Part shown: piece after piece, positions 35,623 through 44,345 of the stretch
Numbering within the stretch: the stretch's first letter is position 1
How the letters are laid out: every line of letters starts with the position of its first letter
DNA from: JAHEFT01 sp963766195
Lineage (GTDB): Bacteria; Pseudomonadota; Gammaproteobacteria; Xanthomonadales; SZUA-36
Direction of reading: 5' to 3'
DNA length: 64,000 nucleotides
NCBI GenBank assembly: GCA_963766195.1
Contig: CAVXYY010000018.1
Span: 83,003 to 147,002 of the forward strand
Position numbers and translations under genes: made by a program
The notes under the pieces: model-generated
Told to the model about the DNA's origin: nothing
Databases searched by the model: none
Seen by the model: the letters and a program-made list of their open reading frames with translations, nothing else

Positions 35623-36243
35623 ATGAAGAAAGGGCTGATGGCTTTGGCTTTTGGAACGCTTGCAATTGTGGCTGAAAGACTTCCTGCAATTGAGGAAGCA
35701 GAGTACCTGGTCGTTCAGAAATCCGGGGATATCGAGCTGCGTGATTACTCGCCATCCATCGTGGCTGAAACGCTGGTCAAGGATGATTTTGAAGACGCCG
35801 GCAGCAAGGCGTTCAAAAAATTGTTCAAGTACATCTCAGGTGCAAACACGGCGCAGGACAAAATTGCGATGACCTCGCCGGTGGCACAGGAAAAACGCCC
35901 GGAAAAAATCGCAATGACCTCACCTGTCGGCCAGCGGGCGGCAACAGAGGGTTGGGCGGTGAGTTTCATGATGCCAGCGAGCTACACAATGGACACGATC
36001 CCCAGCCCAACAGACCCGCAGGTTGTGATCCGTGAAATTCCGGCCTATCGCGCGGCTGTTATTCAGTACTCGGGTCGCTGGACCGAAAAAAATTTCCAGG
36101 AACACCTCGCGCTTCTCCAGGACTGGATGGTGAAAAGTGAGATACGGGCAGCCGGAGAGCCGGTATGGGCCCGATACGATCCACCCTTCAAGCCTTGGTT
36201 CATGCGGCGCAACGAAATCCTGATTCCCGTTCAACAGCAGTGA
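35623..36243 (+). CDS. SOUL-family heme-binding-like protein
   Basis: A 206-residue protein of the SOUL/HBP family, with a probable N-terminal signal sequence (ALAFGTLAIVAE), YLVVQKSGDIELRDYSPSIVAET, two IAMTSPV repeats and the C-terminal ARYDPPFKPWFMRRNEILIPV, which is diagnostic. SOUL proteins bind heme or porphyrin; porphyrins are the main photosensitisers that generate singlet oxygen, so a member at the end of a putative light-response cluster makes sense. Heme binding here is an inference. Confidence 0.88.
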   Translation: MKKGLMALAFGTLAIVAERLPAIEEAEYLVVQKSGDIELRDYSPSIVAETLVKDDFEDAGSKAFKKLFKYISGANTAQDKIAMTSPVAQEKRPEKIAMTSPVGQRAATEGWAVSFMMPASYTMDTIPSPTDPQVVIREIPAYRAAVIQYSGRWTEKNFQEHLALLQDWMVKSEIRAAGEPVWARYDPPFKPWFMRRNEILIPVQQQ

Positions 36244-36278
36244 GACTCTGAAGCAGGCGCCGGCCTTGGTGGAGCGCC

Positions 36279-36302
36279 TGTAGGAGCGGCCCATGGCCGC
36301 GA
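36279..36302 (+). repeat. REP-like palindrome
   Basis: TGTAGGAGCGG, CCATGG, CCGCGA: the same unit as at 14,470 and 16,281, here with TGTA instead of TGTT before GGAGCGG. It follows the end of the light-response cluster by 35 bases. Confidence 0.8.
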
Positions 36303-36315
36303 TTGAGAACTCCAA

Positions 36316-36334
36316 ACCCGGTAAGAAACCGGGT
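36316..36334. terminator. Stem-loop downstream of the SOUL gene
   Basis: ACCCGGT (36316-36322) and ACCGGGT (36328-36334) pair around AAGAA. No T-run follows, so at most a rho-dependent or processing signal at the end of the cluster. Confidence 0.3.
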
Positions 36335-36531
36335 GTCTGTCGGCGGGACAAGCGCGAGACTCCCTGGCCGCTTTTCAGCTGTTCCGGACAGCTAAAAGTC
36401 CCGACAACGGCCCCCGGTCAGTCACCTGTTCTTGTTGCCGCCGGTCAACATTGCGCTCTATTTACAATATAGCGGACTTGTGACAATCTACTCGCGCGTT
36501 GGGCCCTGCGGCCCGGTCGAGGTTATCGGCG

Positions 36532-36783
36532 ATGCAAATCAAATTGGCGGTTTCCGTTCGCGGGCATCGGTTTTTTGGTGCCTTGGCGGGAATGCTTGCC
36601 TTGTTTTCCCTGGTCCCCTCACCCATTTTTGCCTCCGCAAAATCACCGGCTGACACCGTCCATCTGGTTCCCCCAAAAGCCAGACATCTCAGCGCTTCCC
36701 GGGGTATGTTCGAAACCGAATTTGAATACTCGTACGGCGCTGATTTGGCCGCCGGTAATTTCACCCCCGAGTTCCCCCACTGA
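36532..36783 (+). CDS. Small exported protein, unknown function
   Basis: An 83-residue frame with a credible signal peptide (FFGALAGMLALFSLVPSPIFASA) followed by about 45 polar residues ending in FTPEFPH. I see no known domain. The ATG at 36532 lies in frame after a longer open stretch; its ribosome site is weak. It is the first of a run of exported proteins and could be a real short gene, but coding status rests mainly on the signal peptide. Confidence 0.45.
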   Translation: MQIKLAVSVRGHRFFGALAGMLALFSLVPSPIFASAKSPADTVHLVPPKARHLSASRGMFETEFEYSYGADLAAGNFTPEFPH

Positions 36784-36940
36784 TTGAACGCTGAATTTCT
36801 CGTCGCTGCCAGGCAGACGGCGTTACACCCATCCCGGCGACGACAGATCGAAACCGCGCCTTGTTCGGCGCGCCACCCTGACGGAACACCGCGTTTGCGT
36901 TCCGATCGAGGCCACCCCCTGACCGCTTGAGGATAAGTTC

Positions 36941-37603
36941 ATGAAGTTTCATACGTTTGGCCAGACTACCCTGTTCACGATTTGCCTGACCCTGATCGGC
37001 CTTGCACCTCACCCGGCGCAAGCGCAGCCCGCTTCATCAGTTGCCTACTCGGCGGACTTCGTATTCGAAACTGCTGACATGGCGCAAACCGGCCGGATCT
37101 ACGTGTCTGCGGGGAAGGAGCGGCGGGAGGCCCTGATGGAGGGAATCACCATGATCACCATCCGCCGCGAGGACCTGGGCAAGACCTGGATGCTCATGCC
37201 CGATGAACAGATGTACATGGAATTCGGTCACGGCCAGAAAAACCCCTCCGGCATGACGGCCGACAACCCTGCCGATTATGACGTGCAGATGACTGAGGTG
37301 GGCCCCGAAGTACTGGACGGCCTGGAAACCATCAAGCAAAAAGTCATCATGACCGCCAAGGACGGCAGCAAGATGGGTGGTTTCTGGTGGACGACCCCCG
37401 AGGGAATCACGATCAAGATGGATATGCTCGCCGTTGATGAAGGGGAAAAGATGCGCCTCAAACAAGTGTTGAGCAACGTGGTGATTGGCGAACCCGAACC
37501 CGCCCTGTTCGAGATCCCGGCCGGCTACGAAAACATGATGATGGGCATGGGTATGGGCATGGGTATGGCGATGCAGATGCCCGGCCTGCCGAAGCGCAAC
37601 TGA
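36941..37603 (+). CDS. Exported protein, DUF4412-like
   Basis: A 220-residue protein with a signal peptide ending in HPAQAQPA. The mature part (YSADFVFETADMAQTGRIYVSAGKERREALMEG, LPLP-free beta-rich, then EVLDGLETIKQKVIMTAKDGSKMGGFWWTTPEGITIKMDM) resembles DUF4412/outer-membrane lipoprotein-sorting-like folds. The end is a Met/Gly run of alternating M and G (residues about 197-213). Methionine-rich tails can bind copper, but the tail may just be low complexity. Function unknown. Confidence 0.7.
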   Translation: MKFHTFGQTTLFTICLTLIGLAPHPAQAQPASSVAYSADFVFETADMAQTGRIYVSAGKERREALMEGITMITIRREDLGKTWMLMPDEQMYMEFGHGQKNPSGMTADNPADYDVQMTEVGPEVLDGLETIKQKVIMTAKDGSKMGGFWWTTPEGITIKMDMLAVDEGEKMRLKQVLSNVVIGEPEPALFEIPAGYENMMMGMGMGMGMAMQMPGLPKRN

Positions 37604-37612
37604 GGCGGTAGC

Positions 37613-38512
37613 GTGATGCACAAGATGAGATTACCCCTGGCGCTCGGCCTGGCGCTGCTGGCCGCGACCCCGTTGTGGGCCGATGATGTTTGTTCACCTG
37701 AAGAACGCCGCGCTGGCGATGCCGCGTTGTCGCGCGCCCAGGCGGCTGAAAACTCGGGTGACCTGGTAACCGCGTTGAAACTGGCGAACAGTTACGAAGT
37801 AAAGGGCTGCGGCGATCAAAAGACCTCAGAAGCCCTGGTGCGGCGTGTCAACGAGAAACTGGGCCGGAAGGCCGAGGCGGATGGTGACCTGAAAGCGGCA
37901 TTCAACTACTTCAATGCGGGCGGCTTTCCCGATGACGCGCGCCGGGTCGGCCTCAAGCAGCTGGCCGCTGCGCCCGGAAATTTCCAGCTTTCTTCCGACC
38001 TGATGTCGTTCATGCAGGAAAACGGCTTTGCTGAAGGTGTTGCGGCAGTGCGTGAGAACGCGCGGCAGCAGGCTCAGGAGCTCTTGTCCGAGGAAGAGCG
38101 CACTTTTGCAGTACGGAATCCGCAAAAGGATCTGCTGGAGAAAGCGCAAAAATGGCTGCAGCTGGCCGGCGAGCCGGTGGCGCCGGTCGAAGCACGGGCC
38201 TTGCAGCGCGCGGATGGCTACCTGGCGCTGGACTACGCGTTTGCCTTGCAGCAGGCGATGGAGTACTACGAGCTTGCCGGTCGTGCAGACAAAATCGAAG
38301 CAGTGCGTGCCAAGGCGCGCCGGCTGGCCGATCAACTGGCCGGGGGTGAAAACTGGGCGGCCGCAGTCGAGCTGTACCAGATCGCGGGCGATTCGGAGCG
38401 GGCAGACGAATTGGTTGTCCGGCGCGAAGCCAGCGCGGCTGAAACGGAAGCAGCGCGCAAGGAGGAGTTCCAGAAGGAACAGGACGACCTGGAAAAGGAA
38501 CTCGATTTTTAG
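37613..38512 (+). CDS. Exported helical-repeat protein, unknown function
   Basis: A 299-residue protein with a signal peptide ending in TPLWADD and two cysteines in the first mature part. The rest is alpha-helical and Ala/Glu-rich with TPR-like units (GDLVTALKLANSYE, GDLKAAFNYFNAGG, ALQQAMEYYELAGRADKIEAVRAK, NWAAAVELYQIAGDSERADEL), ending in a highly charged coiled coil. It starts with GTG or the next-codon ATG, 9 bases after the previous gene, suggesting one operon. Function unknown. Confidence 0.7.
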   Translation: MMHKMRLPLALGLALLAATPLWADDVCSPEERRAGDAALSRAQAAENSGDLVTALKLANSYEVKGCGDQKTSEALVRRVNEKLGRKAEADGDLKAAFNYFNAGGFPDDARRVGLKQLAAAPGNFQLSSDLMSFMQENGFAEGVAAVRENARQQAQELLSEEERTFAVRNPQKDLLEKAQKWLQLAGEPVAPVEARALQRADGYLALDYAFALQQAMEYYELAGRADKIEAVRAKARRLADQLAGGENWAAAVELYQIAGDSERADELVVRREASAAETEAARKEEFQKEQDDLEKELDF

Positions 38513-38623
38513 GCAAAGCACCGCCGTGTATTCCCCCGATTGCCCGGCGAACACCGAGCATGAAAAAGCCAACCTGGCTTCGAGCCGGCGTTTTGGCAAT
38601 TGTTGTAACCCGAGGATTTCAAA

Positions 38624-39280
38624 ATGAATTTCAGACTTTATGTTCCGAACCGTTTCAGCCCAGCTATCGTGCTGCTGGCCGCCATCACCCTTCTGCCGTT
38701 GCAGGCTGCCGCAGACGACAAGGTGCCAGCCTCATTAGCTGCCCTGTTGCCCGCAGGGGCTGAGCTCACGTCCCAATCCTGGGGTGTTGACGAAGATGAA
38801 GAATTCGGAGACAGCTTCAATGGGGGCATGTACGCGGACTTTCCCGGCAAATATCCATCCTGTTCCTGGAGCCTGTACAAGTCGAGGATAACGGTCGAAA
38901 TCCAAGGCCGAAAGTTGGATAAAAACACATTTTGGCTGGAGAATGCCGCTGAAACCTATGAATCCGATTACGAAGCTTCTGGCCAATCGATGGCCGAAGA
39001 CCTGGCCAGGTCATACAAAAACAATGACACTTTGAAGTCCATGGGCGCCGTGCAGGAAGAGCAGTTTCTCAGCGGCCGTATTGCCTATATCGAATGGACT
39101 GAAGACTGCGACCGACATCCCAACGGCACGAAAGCCAAGCTCAAGGGGAGCGCCCTCCGAGACGCCACCATCCTGACTTTTAACCTGGAGCTGAGCGCAA
39201 CAGCTGCCGAGGCGCGCACGATGGCGCTCGAGATTCTCAGCAAGTTCGAGCAACTGGATATCAACGCGCTCTTCGAGTAA
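38624..39280 (+). CDS. Exported protein, unknown function
   Basis: A 218-residue protein with a signal peptide (AIVLLAAITLLPLQAAADD). The mature domain contains WGVDEDEEFGDSFNGGMYADFPGKYPSCSWSLYKSRITVEIQG and two cysteines that could form a disulfide (CSW and DCDRH). I do not recognise a family. It lies in the same direction as its neighbours, 112 bases after the previous gene. Confidence 0.7.
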   Translation: MNFRLYVPNRFSPAIVLLAAITLLPLQAAADDKVPASLAALLPAGAELTSQSWGVDEDEEFGDSFNGGMYADFPGKYPSCSWSLYKSRITVEIQGRKLDKNTFWLENAAETYESDYEASGQSMAEDLARSYKNNDTLKSMGAVQEEQFLSGRIAYIEWTEDCDRHPNGTKAKLKGSALRDATILTFNLELSATAAEARTMALEILSKFEQLDINALFE

Positions 39281-39333
39281 CTACCGCCCGGCAAACGACC
39301 GCGATTCCCTTTGCCACATTGGACTGGTGCACC

Positions 39334-41475
39334 ATGAATAGCAAAATCATAGCTGGCCCAAAACTGTTATCCGGCCTGGCATTAACCCTGGTGCTCACCG
39401 CCGGCTCTGCGACGGGAGCTGCAGACGAGACAGGAACGTTTTCCGGCACGGTGAAATTCAGCTCCACTCCCAGGACGGGCGAGGAGGGGATGGGGTTCAC
39501 CATCACCGACGGCACTGCCACCGTGACCTGGACCCTGGTGGAAGAGTTACCGGATGTGCGCACCTACACCGCCAGCGGCACCATCAGCGGCGGGCTGGCC
39601 CCGGAAATTGAATACGGTAACTGCAAGCCGGTGCCGGTAACGGGCGCGATTGCCTCCGGGGACAAGCTCGTCGTTTACACCGAGCGAGCCAACTGGAATC
39701 CGGCCACTTACGCTTTCGCTCTCATGCTGGCCGATAACAACACCCCACTGACCACCACTTGCACAGACGAAGATGGCGACGAATTTCCGGTAACTTTCCC
39801 GAACACCCTCATGGTATCTGTGGGCCACAATTGCCTGCCTGACCTGACACCCAGGCCCGTTCCGTTCACTGATCCGGAAGTCCTGGAAGGCACCTTTGAC
39901 TGCCCCGGCAACAATTTTTTTACCGGCATCAGTGCAAAGTGGAGCTTCACCGGAAAGCTCGGGGATGTGATTCTCGAAATCACCCCCTCCGGGGGCTATA
40001 AAAAGTGGCGCCCGAGTGCCGATAGGGACGGCGGCGATGGTGAACCGGTGGAATTCACCGCCACGCTCAAGACCAAGGATGGTGGCGTGCCGGAACAGCG
40101 CATCAAGGAGCTGGAATGGGAGTTGATGGAAACTTCCGCCGAGCCGGGCTTCACCATCAACTGGCCCCAGGTACCCGATAAAAACGAGCCTGATTTGTAT
40201 TTCAAAGACCAGCCTGCAACCACTCCAGGTGCGGTCCGCAGGGCGGTAGGCGAAACGGGACAGAAGGTTATCGTCACGTACTCTGACGACGGCAAGCTGA
40301 GCGACAGCATCGCCGTCCATCCGCGTGACTGGGGTGGCTGGAGCACACTGCAGGTGACTGCCGTGCTGAACGATGACCGGCGGGTCAGCGGCCGCCTGGC
40401 CGGTGCCTCGGAAGACGGGGTGCGCCTGCCCGACCGCGACCCGGGGCGCTACATCGCGCGCTCCTGGCTCAGCGATAAGGGGATCAGCGATGGTGACCGT
40501 TCCGACCTGGAAGACCAGCCGAAGGGGGATTCGAACAAGGGGGATGGCCTGACCCTGTACGAGGAATACCGCGGCTTCTATGTCAACGGTGAACGGGTCG
40601 AGGGCGATCCCAAGCTCAAGGAGATGTTCATCGTGAACGAAGGCGAGGAACCCGGTTCAGCCGGGACAGCGAACGGCGTCGCCGGGATCGCGCTTTTCCA
40701 GAAGCTCACCGGCCTGAAGGTGCACGGAACCTTCAAACGCGAGGAGATGGACGCAGACCGGGTGGTGAACCACAACGCCAGCGCCAGAACCCCCCGGCTC
40801 GGGCCACAGCACGCGGTGCTGATCAAGGTCGATCCGGAGCTGGCGGGGCAAGCCAATGCGTTTACGCCCGATGATCGCCCGAAAACACCCGGCGGCGTCA
40901 AGTACGTGGGCCTGCCCATAGACATCCTCTCGCGTCCAACCATGAACCCTGGGGTCAGCTACGCCGCCATCACGGTGGCTCACGAACTGCTGCACGCGGT
41001 TAACGTTTACCACCATGGAGAGGGCGATGAGGTGGTGTCCTGGTCGCACGACGCCGAAGGCAGATTGTTCGAGCAGAACACAGAAGAGCAGAAGGATGGC
41101 ACCTATAAACTGGTCGGTAAACGTATTGAGATCCGAGCATTCCTGGAATCCGGCCAAGACGTCACCGCCAATGCCGATCCCGGTCTCCGCTTTCTCGGCC
41201 AGCGGCGTGGTCAGCACTCCGGGCATGAAAACTGCGTGATGCGCTACGACCTTGCCCGTGCCTCGGTTTCAATCGCAAACCCCACCAGTTACCGCTATGT
41301 CTTCGGGGACACCAAGGATATGCAGGGCACCGGTCTGGACGATACTGCTCAAGGCACCGATTTCAATAAATTGGAAAGGGAACCACAATCGCGCTATGGG
41401 ATGGCTGCACGGGGCCGGGGTAATTGCAAGGGCCAGATACTGGTCAACGACATGGTTCCACCACCCGCGCGTTAA
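39334..41475 (+). CDS. Large exported protein with HExxH zinc-protease motif
   Basis: A 713-residue secreted protein with a signal peptide (LLSGLALTLVLTAGSATGAADE). The N-terminal half is beta-rich with several cysteines; the C-terminal half has AAITVAHELLHAVNVYHHGEGDE, in which His550-Glu551-x-x-His554 is a zincin motif and the later His560/His561 or Glu563 could be the third ligand. HNASARTPRLGPQH and NEGEEPGS precede it. No exact peptidase family is recognised. The ATG at 39334 is preferred over the in-frame TTG at 39319. It is followed 20 bases later by a lipoprotein gene, probably in the same transcript. Confidence 0.7.
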   Translation: MNSKIIAGPKLLSGLALTLVLTAGSATGAADETGTFSGTVKFSSTPRTGEEGMGFTITDGTATVTWTLVEELPDVRTYTASGTISGGLAPEIEYGNCKPVPVTGAIASGDKLVVYTERANWNPATYAFALMLADNNTPLTTTCTDEDGDEFPVTFPNTLMVSVGHNCLPDLTPRPVPFTDPEVLEGTFDCPGNNFFTGISAKWSFTGKLGDVILEITPSGGYKKWRPSADRDGGDGEPVEFTATLKTKDGGVPEQRIKELEWELMETSAEPGFTINWPQVPDKNEPDLYFKDQPATTPGAVRRAVGETGQKVIVTYSDDGKLSDSIAVHPRDWGGWSTLQVTAVLNDDRRVSGRLAGASEDGVRLPDRDPGRYIARSWLSDKGISDGDRSDLEDQPKGDSNKGDGLTLYEEYRGFYVNGERVEGDPKLKEMFIVNEGEEPGSAGTANGVAGIALFQKLTGLKVHGTFKREEMDADRVVNHNASARTPRLGPQHAVLIKVDPELAGQANAFTPDDRPKTPGGVKYVGLPIDILSRPTMNPGVSYAAITVAHELLHAVNVYHHGEGDEVVSWSHDAEGRLFEQNTEEQKDGTYKLVGKRIEIRAFLESGQDVTANADPGLRFLGQRRGQHSGHENCVMRYDLARASVSIANPTSYRYVFGDTKDMQGTGLDDTAQGTDFNKLEREPQSRYGMAARGRGNCKGQILVNDMVPPPAR

Positions 41476-41495
41476 TATCACAGGAGACCCTATCC

Positions 41496-42371
41496 ATGCT
41501 GCGACGTTACCTGGCCCAGATGCAGATTCCGCTGATCGTTTTGCTGCTGTTGGCAGCCTGCGGTGATGAACAGGCGCCCGTGGTCGTGACGACACCCGGG
41601 GCCGCCCCGTCTCCCGCTGCCGAAACTGCCGTAGCAGCAGACTTGGCAGACACGCCCAACGCGCCATTCAGCCTGACCGTCTACGCCACTCTGGGCGCGG
41701 AACCCGTCATTCACCGGGGTGAGCCGTTGCTGGTCGAAGCGCTGCTGATCCTGACCGGGGACGAACCCACCCGGATCGCCCTGGCGGACGGCGCGCCGTG
41801 GACCCGCGCACTGTCGTTGACGCTCACGGACGGCAATGGAAAAGCGGTGGCGGCCGCATGGTCCGGCCTGGAGCAGGCCGGAACCGATCTGGAGTTCAGC
41901 GCTGACGCCATCGAAATCCGGGCTGTCGCGGCCTTGTCGCCCGGGGCGCTTGATGCCCTTGCGCCGGGTGACTACCGCCTGACTGCCGTCTTCGATACCC
42001 GGGACAGCGCCGCCACTGGCGCCTGGGCGGGTCGTCTGTCCGCCCCTGGCGCGCCAATCACGATCAGCGGCTCTGCGCGGGGAAGTAGCGAAGACGAGCA
42101 GATTTTCAGCCGGCGCTTGCTGGCCCGCTGGCAACAGCTGGACAACCAGCCGCAGGCCGCACTCGAAACACTGGACGCCGCGCTGCAACTATCGCCCGGG
42201 GATATCGGCACGATGTCGGACAAGGCGGAGGTGCTGGTCGAACTGCAGCGCAATGACGAGGCCATTGAACTGCTGCAGCAAGCCATCGCACAGTATGGTC
42301 AGCGCTACCCGAACGACAACCACCCGCCCCGCGAGTTGATTCATCGCCTGAATGAATTAAGCCCGTACTGA
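41496..42371 (+). CDS. Lipoprotein with C-terminal TPR-like region
   Basis: A 291-residue lipoprotein: the lipobox is LLLLAAC with the cysteine at about residue 21, followed by a Pro/Ala/Thr-rich linker. The central part is a beta-rich domain (FSLTVYATLGAEPVIHRGEPLLVEALL), and the last 80 residues form two TPR-like units (LDNQPQAALETLDAALQLSPGDIGTMSDKAEVLVELQRNDEAIELLQQAI). AGGAG precedes the ATG. Its position after the HExxH protein suggests a partner at the inner face of the outer membrane; no function is established. Confidence 0.7.
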   Translation: MLRRYLAQMQIPLIVLLLLAACGDEQAPVVVTTPGAAPSPAAETAVAADLADTPNAPFSLTVYATLGAEPVIHRGEPLLVEALLILTGDEPTRIALADGAPWTRALSLTLTDGNGKAVAAAWSGLEQAGTDLEFSADAIEIRAVAALSPGALDALAPGDYRLTAVFDTRDSAATGAWAGRLSAPGAPITISGSARGSSEDEQIFSRRLLARWQQLDNQPQAALETLDAALQLSPGDIGTMSDKAEVLVELQRNDEAIELLQQAIAQYGQRYPNDNHPPRELIHRLNELSPY

Positions 42372-42466
42372 ACGCCGGTAGGGACGTACCCGTTAAACTT
42401 GTGACCTGGCGCGCAATTTCTTAAGCGCGGATTACGTTCATGCCACAATCGAAATGCGAACCGGAA

Positions 42467-42489
42467 TCGCGGATAAATCCGCTCCTACA
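42467..42489 (-). repeat. REP-like palindrome, GGATTTATCC variant
   Basis: Read leftwards: TGTAGGAGCGG, ATTTAT, CCGCGA. It shares the TGTAGGAGCGG head and the CCGCGA tail with the copies at 14,510, 16,281 and 36,279 but has a different loop. This is the variant best known from Pseudomonas-type REP elements. It separates the lipoprotein gene from the convergent GST gene. Confidence 0.75.
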
Positions 42490-42493
42490 GGGG

Positions 42494-43465
42494 TCAACCC
42501 CGTCCGTGAGGCGCCCACAGGTCCAGCTTCGGGCCGGCCGGCACCACGCCGGTGGGGTTGATCATCGTATGGCTCACATAGTAGTGGTGCTTTATATGCT
42601 TCATGTCGATGGTTTCCGCCACGCCCTCGTGCTGGTAGAGGTCGCGGGTATAGGCCCACAGGTTGGGGTAGTCTGAGAGCCGGCGGATGTTGCACTTGAA
42701 ATGCCCTACGTAAACGGGATCGAAACGGATCAGTGTCGTGAACAAACGCCAGTCAGCTTCCGTCAGGCGGTCGCCAAACAGGTAACGTTTCGACGCGAGT
42801 CGGTGCTCCAGCCAGTCCAGGGTTTCAAACAGCGGTTCCACTGCTTCTTCGTAGGCCTCCTGGGACGTTGCGAAACCGGCCTTGTAAACGCCGTTGTTCA
42901 CACAGCTGTAAATGCGTGAATTGATTTCATCGATCTGGTGGTGCAGGTCTTGCGGGTAGTAATCCCCCGGGGTTGCGCCGATGTCGTCGAATGCGCTGTT
43001 GAACATGCGGATGATTTCCGATGACTCGTTGGAAACAACCGTTCCTTCCTGTTTGTCCCACAAAACCGGAACGGTCACCCTGCCTGAATAGTCGGCATCC
43101 GCATGGGTATATACCTGGTGCATATATTGGGCGTTGAACAACGGGTCCGGAATCACGCCGTCGCCGTGCTGGAACGTCCAGCCGTGTTCGGCCATGTGCC
43201 AATGCACTACCGACAGGCTGATCATTTCCTCCAGGCCTTTGAGGTGGCGGAAGATCAGCGTCCGGTTAGCCCACGGGCAAGCCAGTGATACATAGAGGTG
43301 GTAGCGGTTCGGCTCTGCCTTGAAGCCGCCCCGGCCGCTGGGGCCGGGGCTGCCATCAGCAGTAACCCAGTTGCGAAACTTCGCGGCGCTGCGTACAAAG
43401 TGGCCCTTGTGGCCCTCGGTGTCATACCACTGGTCGACCCATTGGCCTTTAATCAAAAGTCCCAT
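42494..43465 (-). CDS. yqjG: Glutathionyl-hydroquinone reductase (Xi-class GST, YqjG-like)
   Basis: A 323-residue Xi-class glutathione transferase that reduces glutathionyl-hydroquinones. The catalytic cysteine is Cys63 in SLACPWANR (ACPWA), with the family's long N-terminal extension (GQWVDQWYDT, FRNWV) and the C-terminal helical domain FGDRLTEADWRLFTTLIRFDPVYVGHFKCN. It ends an operon of redox genes, DoxX-pirin-YqjG, divergent from a LysR gene. Confidence 0.92.
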   Translation of the reverse strand: MGLLIKGQWVDQWYDTEGHKGHFVRSAAKFRNWVTADGSPGPSGRGGFKAEPNRYHLYVSLACPWANRTLIFRHLKGLEEMISLSVVHWHMAEHGWTFQHGDGVIPDPLFNAQYMHQVYTHADADYSGRVTVPVLWDKQEGTVVSNESSEIIRMFNSAFDDIGATPGDYYPQDLHHQIDEINSRIYSCVNNGVYKAGFATSQEAYEEAVEPLFETLDWLEHRLASKRYLFGDRLTEADWRLFTTLIRFDPVYVGHFKCNIRRLSDYPNLWAYTRDLYQHEGVAETIDMKHIKHHYYVSHTMINPTGVVPAGPKLDLWAPHGRG

Positions 43466-43486
43466 TTGATAGCTCCTCTGCTGTTT

Positions 43487-44344
43487 CTAGAAACGGTTGT
43501 GCCGGTAATCGTCGAAGGCCTGCATGATTTCCTCTTTCGTGTTCATGACGAAAGGGCCGCCACGGGCCACGGGCTCATGCAGTGGTTGGGCCGAGACCAG
43601 CAGAAAGCGGGCGCCCGCGGACGTACTCACTTCAATCGCGCTTCCCGGCCCCAAGATTCCCAGCGTTCGTCGTCCCAGGCGGGTGTGTTGCCCGCCTGTT
43701 TCGAGTTCGCCGTCGATGACGAAAAGGAAAGCGTTGTCGGTGGTGTTAACCGCCTGTGTAAATGATTCCCCGGCCGGCAGCGATACGTCCAGGTAGGTCG
43801 GGTGGACAAATTCATTCCTCACGATCCCTTCTGTTCCTTCGCTGGTGGTTCCGGCAATCACCCGGACCTCGATGCCGTTGTCCCGCACTTCCAGCGGAGT
43901 CTGTGAAGGCGGGTATTCCTGGTAGCCGGGTTCCGACATCTTGGCCCGCGCGGGCAGGTTGACCCACAGCTGAAAGCCCATCAGCAGGCCATTTTCCTGT
44001 TCCGGCATTTCAGAGTGAATGATGCCTTTACCTGCAGTCATCCACTGCACACCACCCGGCTCGATCACGCCTTCGTTACCGGCGTTGTCCTTGTGCCGCA
44101 TGCGGCCGGCCAACAGGTAGGTCACGGTTTCGAAACCGCGGTGCGGATGACTCGGGAAACCGCCGATATAGTCCTGTGGCTGGTCGGATTCGAAGGCGTC
44201 CAGCAGCAGGAACGGATCCAGCATGTTGAGTTCCTGCGAGCCGATCACCCGGGTCATCCTGACGCCGTCACCATCGGTGGCCGGTACCCCGGGTGTCGTG
44301 GCGACAACTTCGCGAACGATGCTCTTTTCTTCAGACCTGTTCAT
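43487..44344 (-). CDS. Pirin family protein
   Basis: A 285-residue cupin (bicupin) protein. The metal-binding motifs are present: GFPSHPHRGFETVTYLL with two histidines, GVQWMTAGKGIIHSEMP and the matching glutamate. Pirins bind iron and some act as quercetin dioxygenases or redox sensors; which applies is unknown. The ATG at 44344 follows the DoxX stop almost directly, so the two are co-translated; the frame extends upstream without another good start. Confidence 0.9.
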   Translation of the reverse strand: MNRSEEKSIVREVVATTPGVPATDGDGVRMTRVIGSQELNMLDPFLLLDAFESDQPQDYIGGFPSHPHRGFETVTYLLAGRMRHKDNAGNEGVIEPGGVQWMTAGKGIIHSEMPEQENGLLMGFQLWVNLPARAKMSEPGYQEYPPSQTPLEVRDNGIEVRVIAGTTSEGTEGIVRNEFVHPTYLDVSLPAGESFTQAVNTTDNAFLFVIDGELETGGQHTRLGRRTLGILGPGSAIEVSTSAGARFLLVSAQPLHEPVARGGPFVMNTKEEIMQAFDDYRHNRF

Positions 44345-44345
44345 C

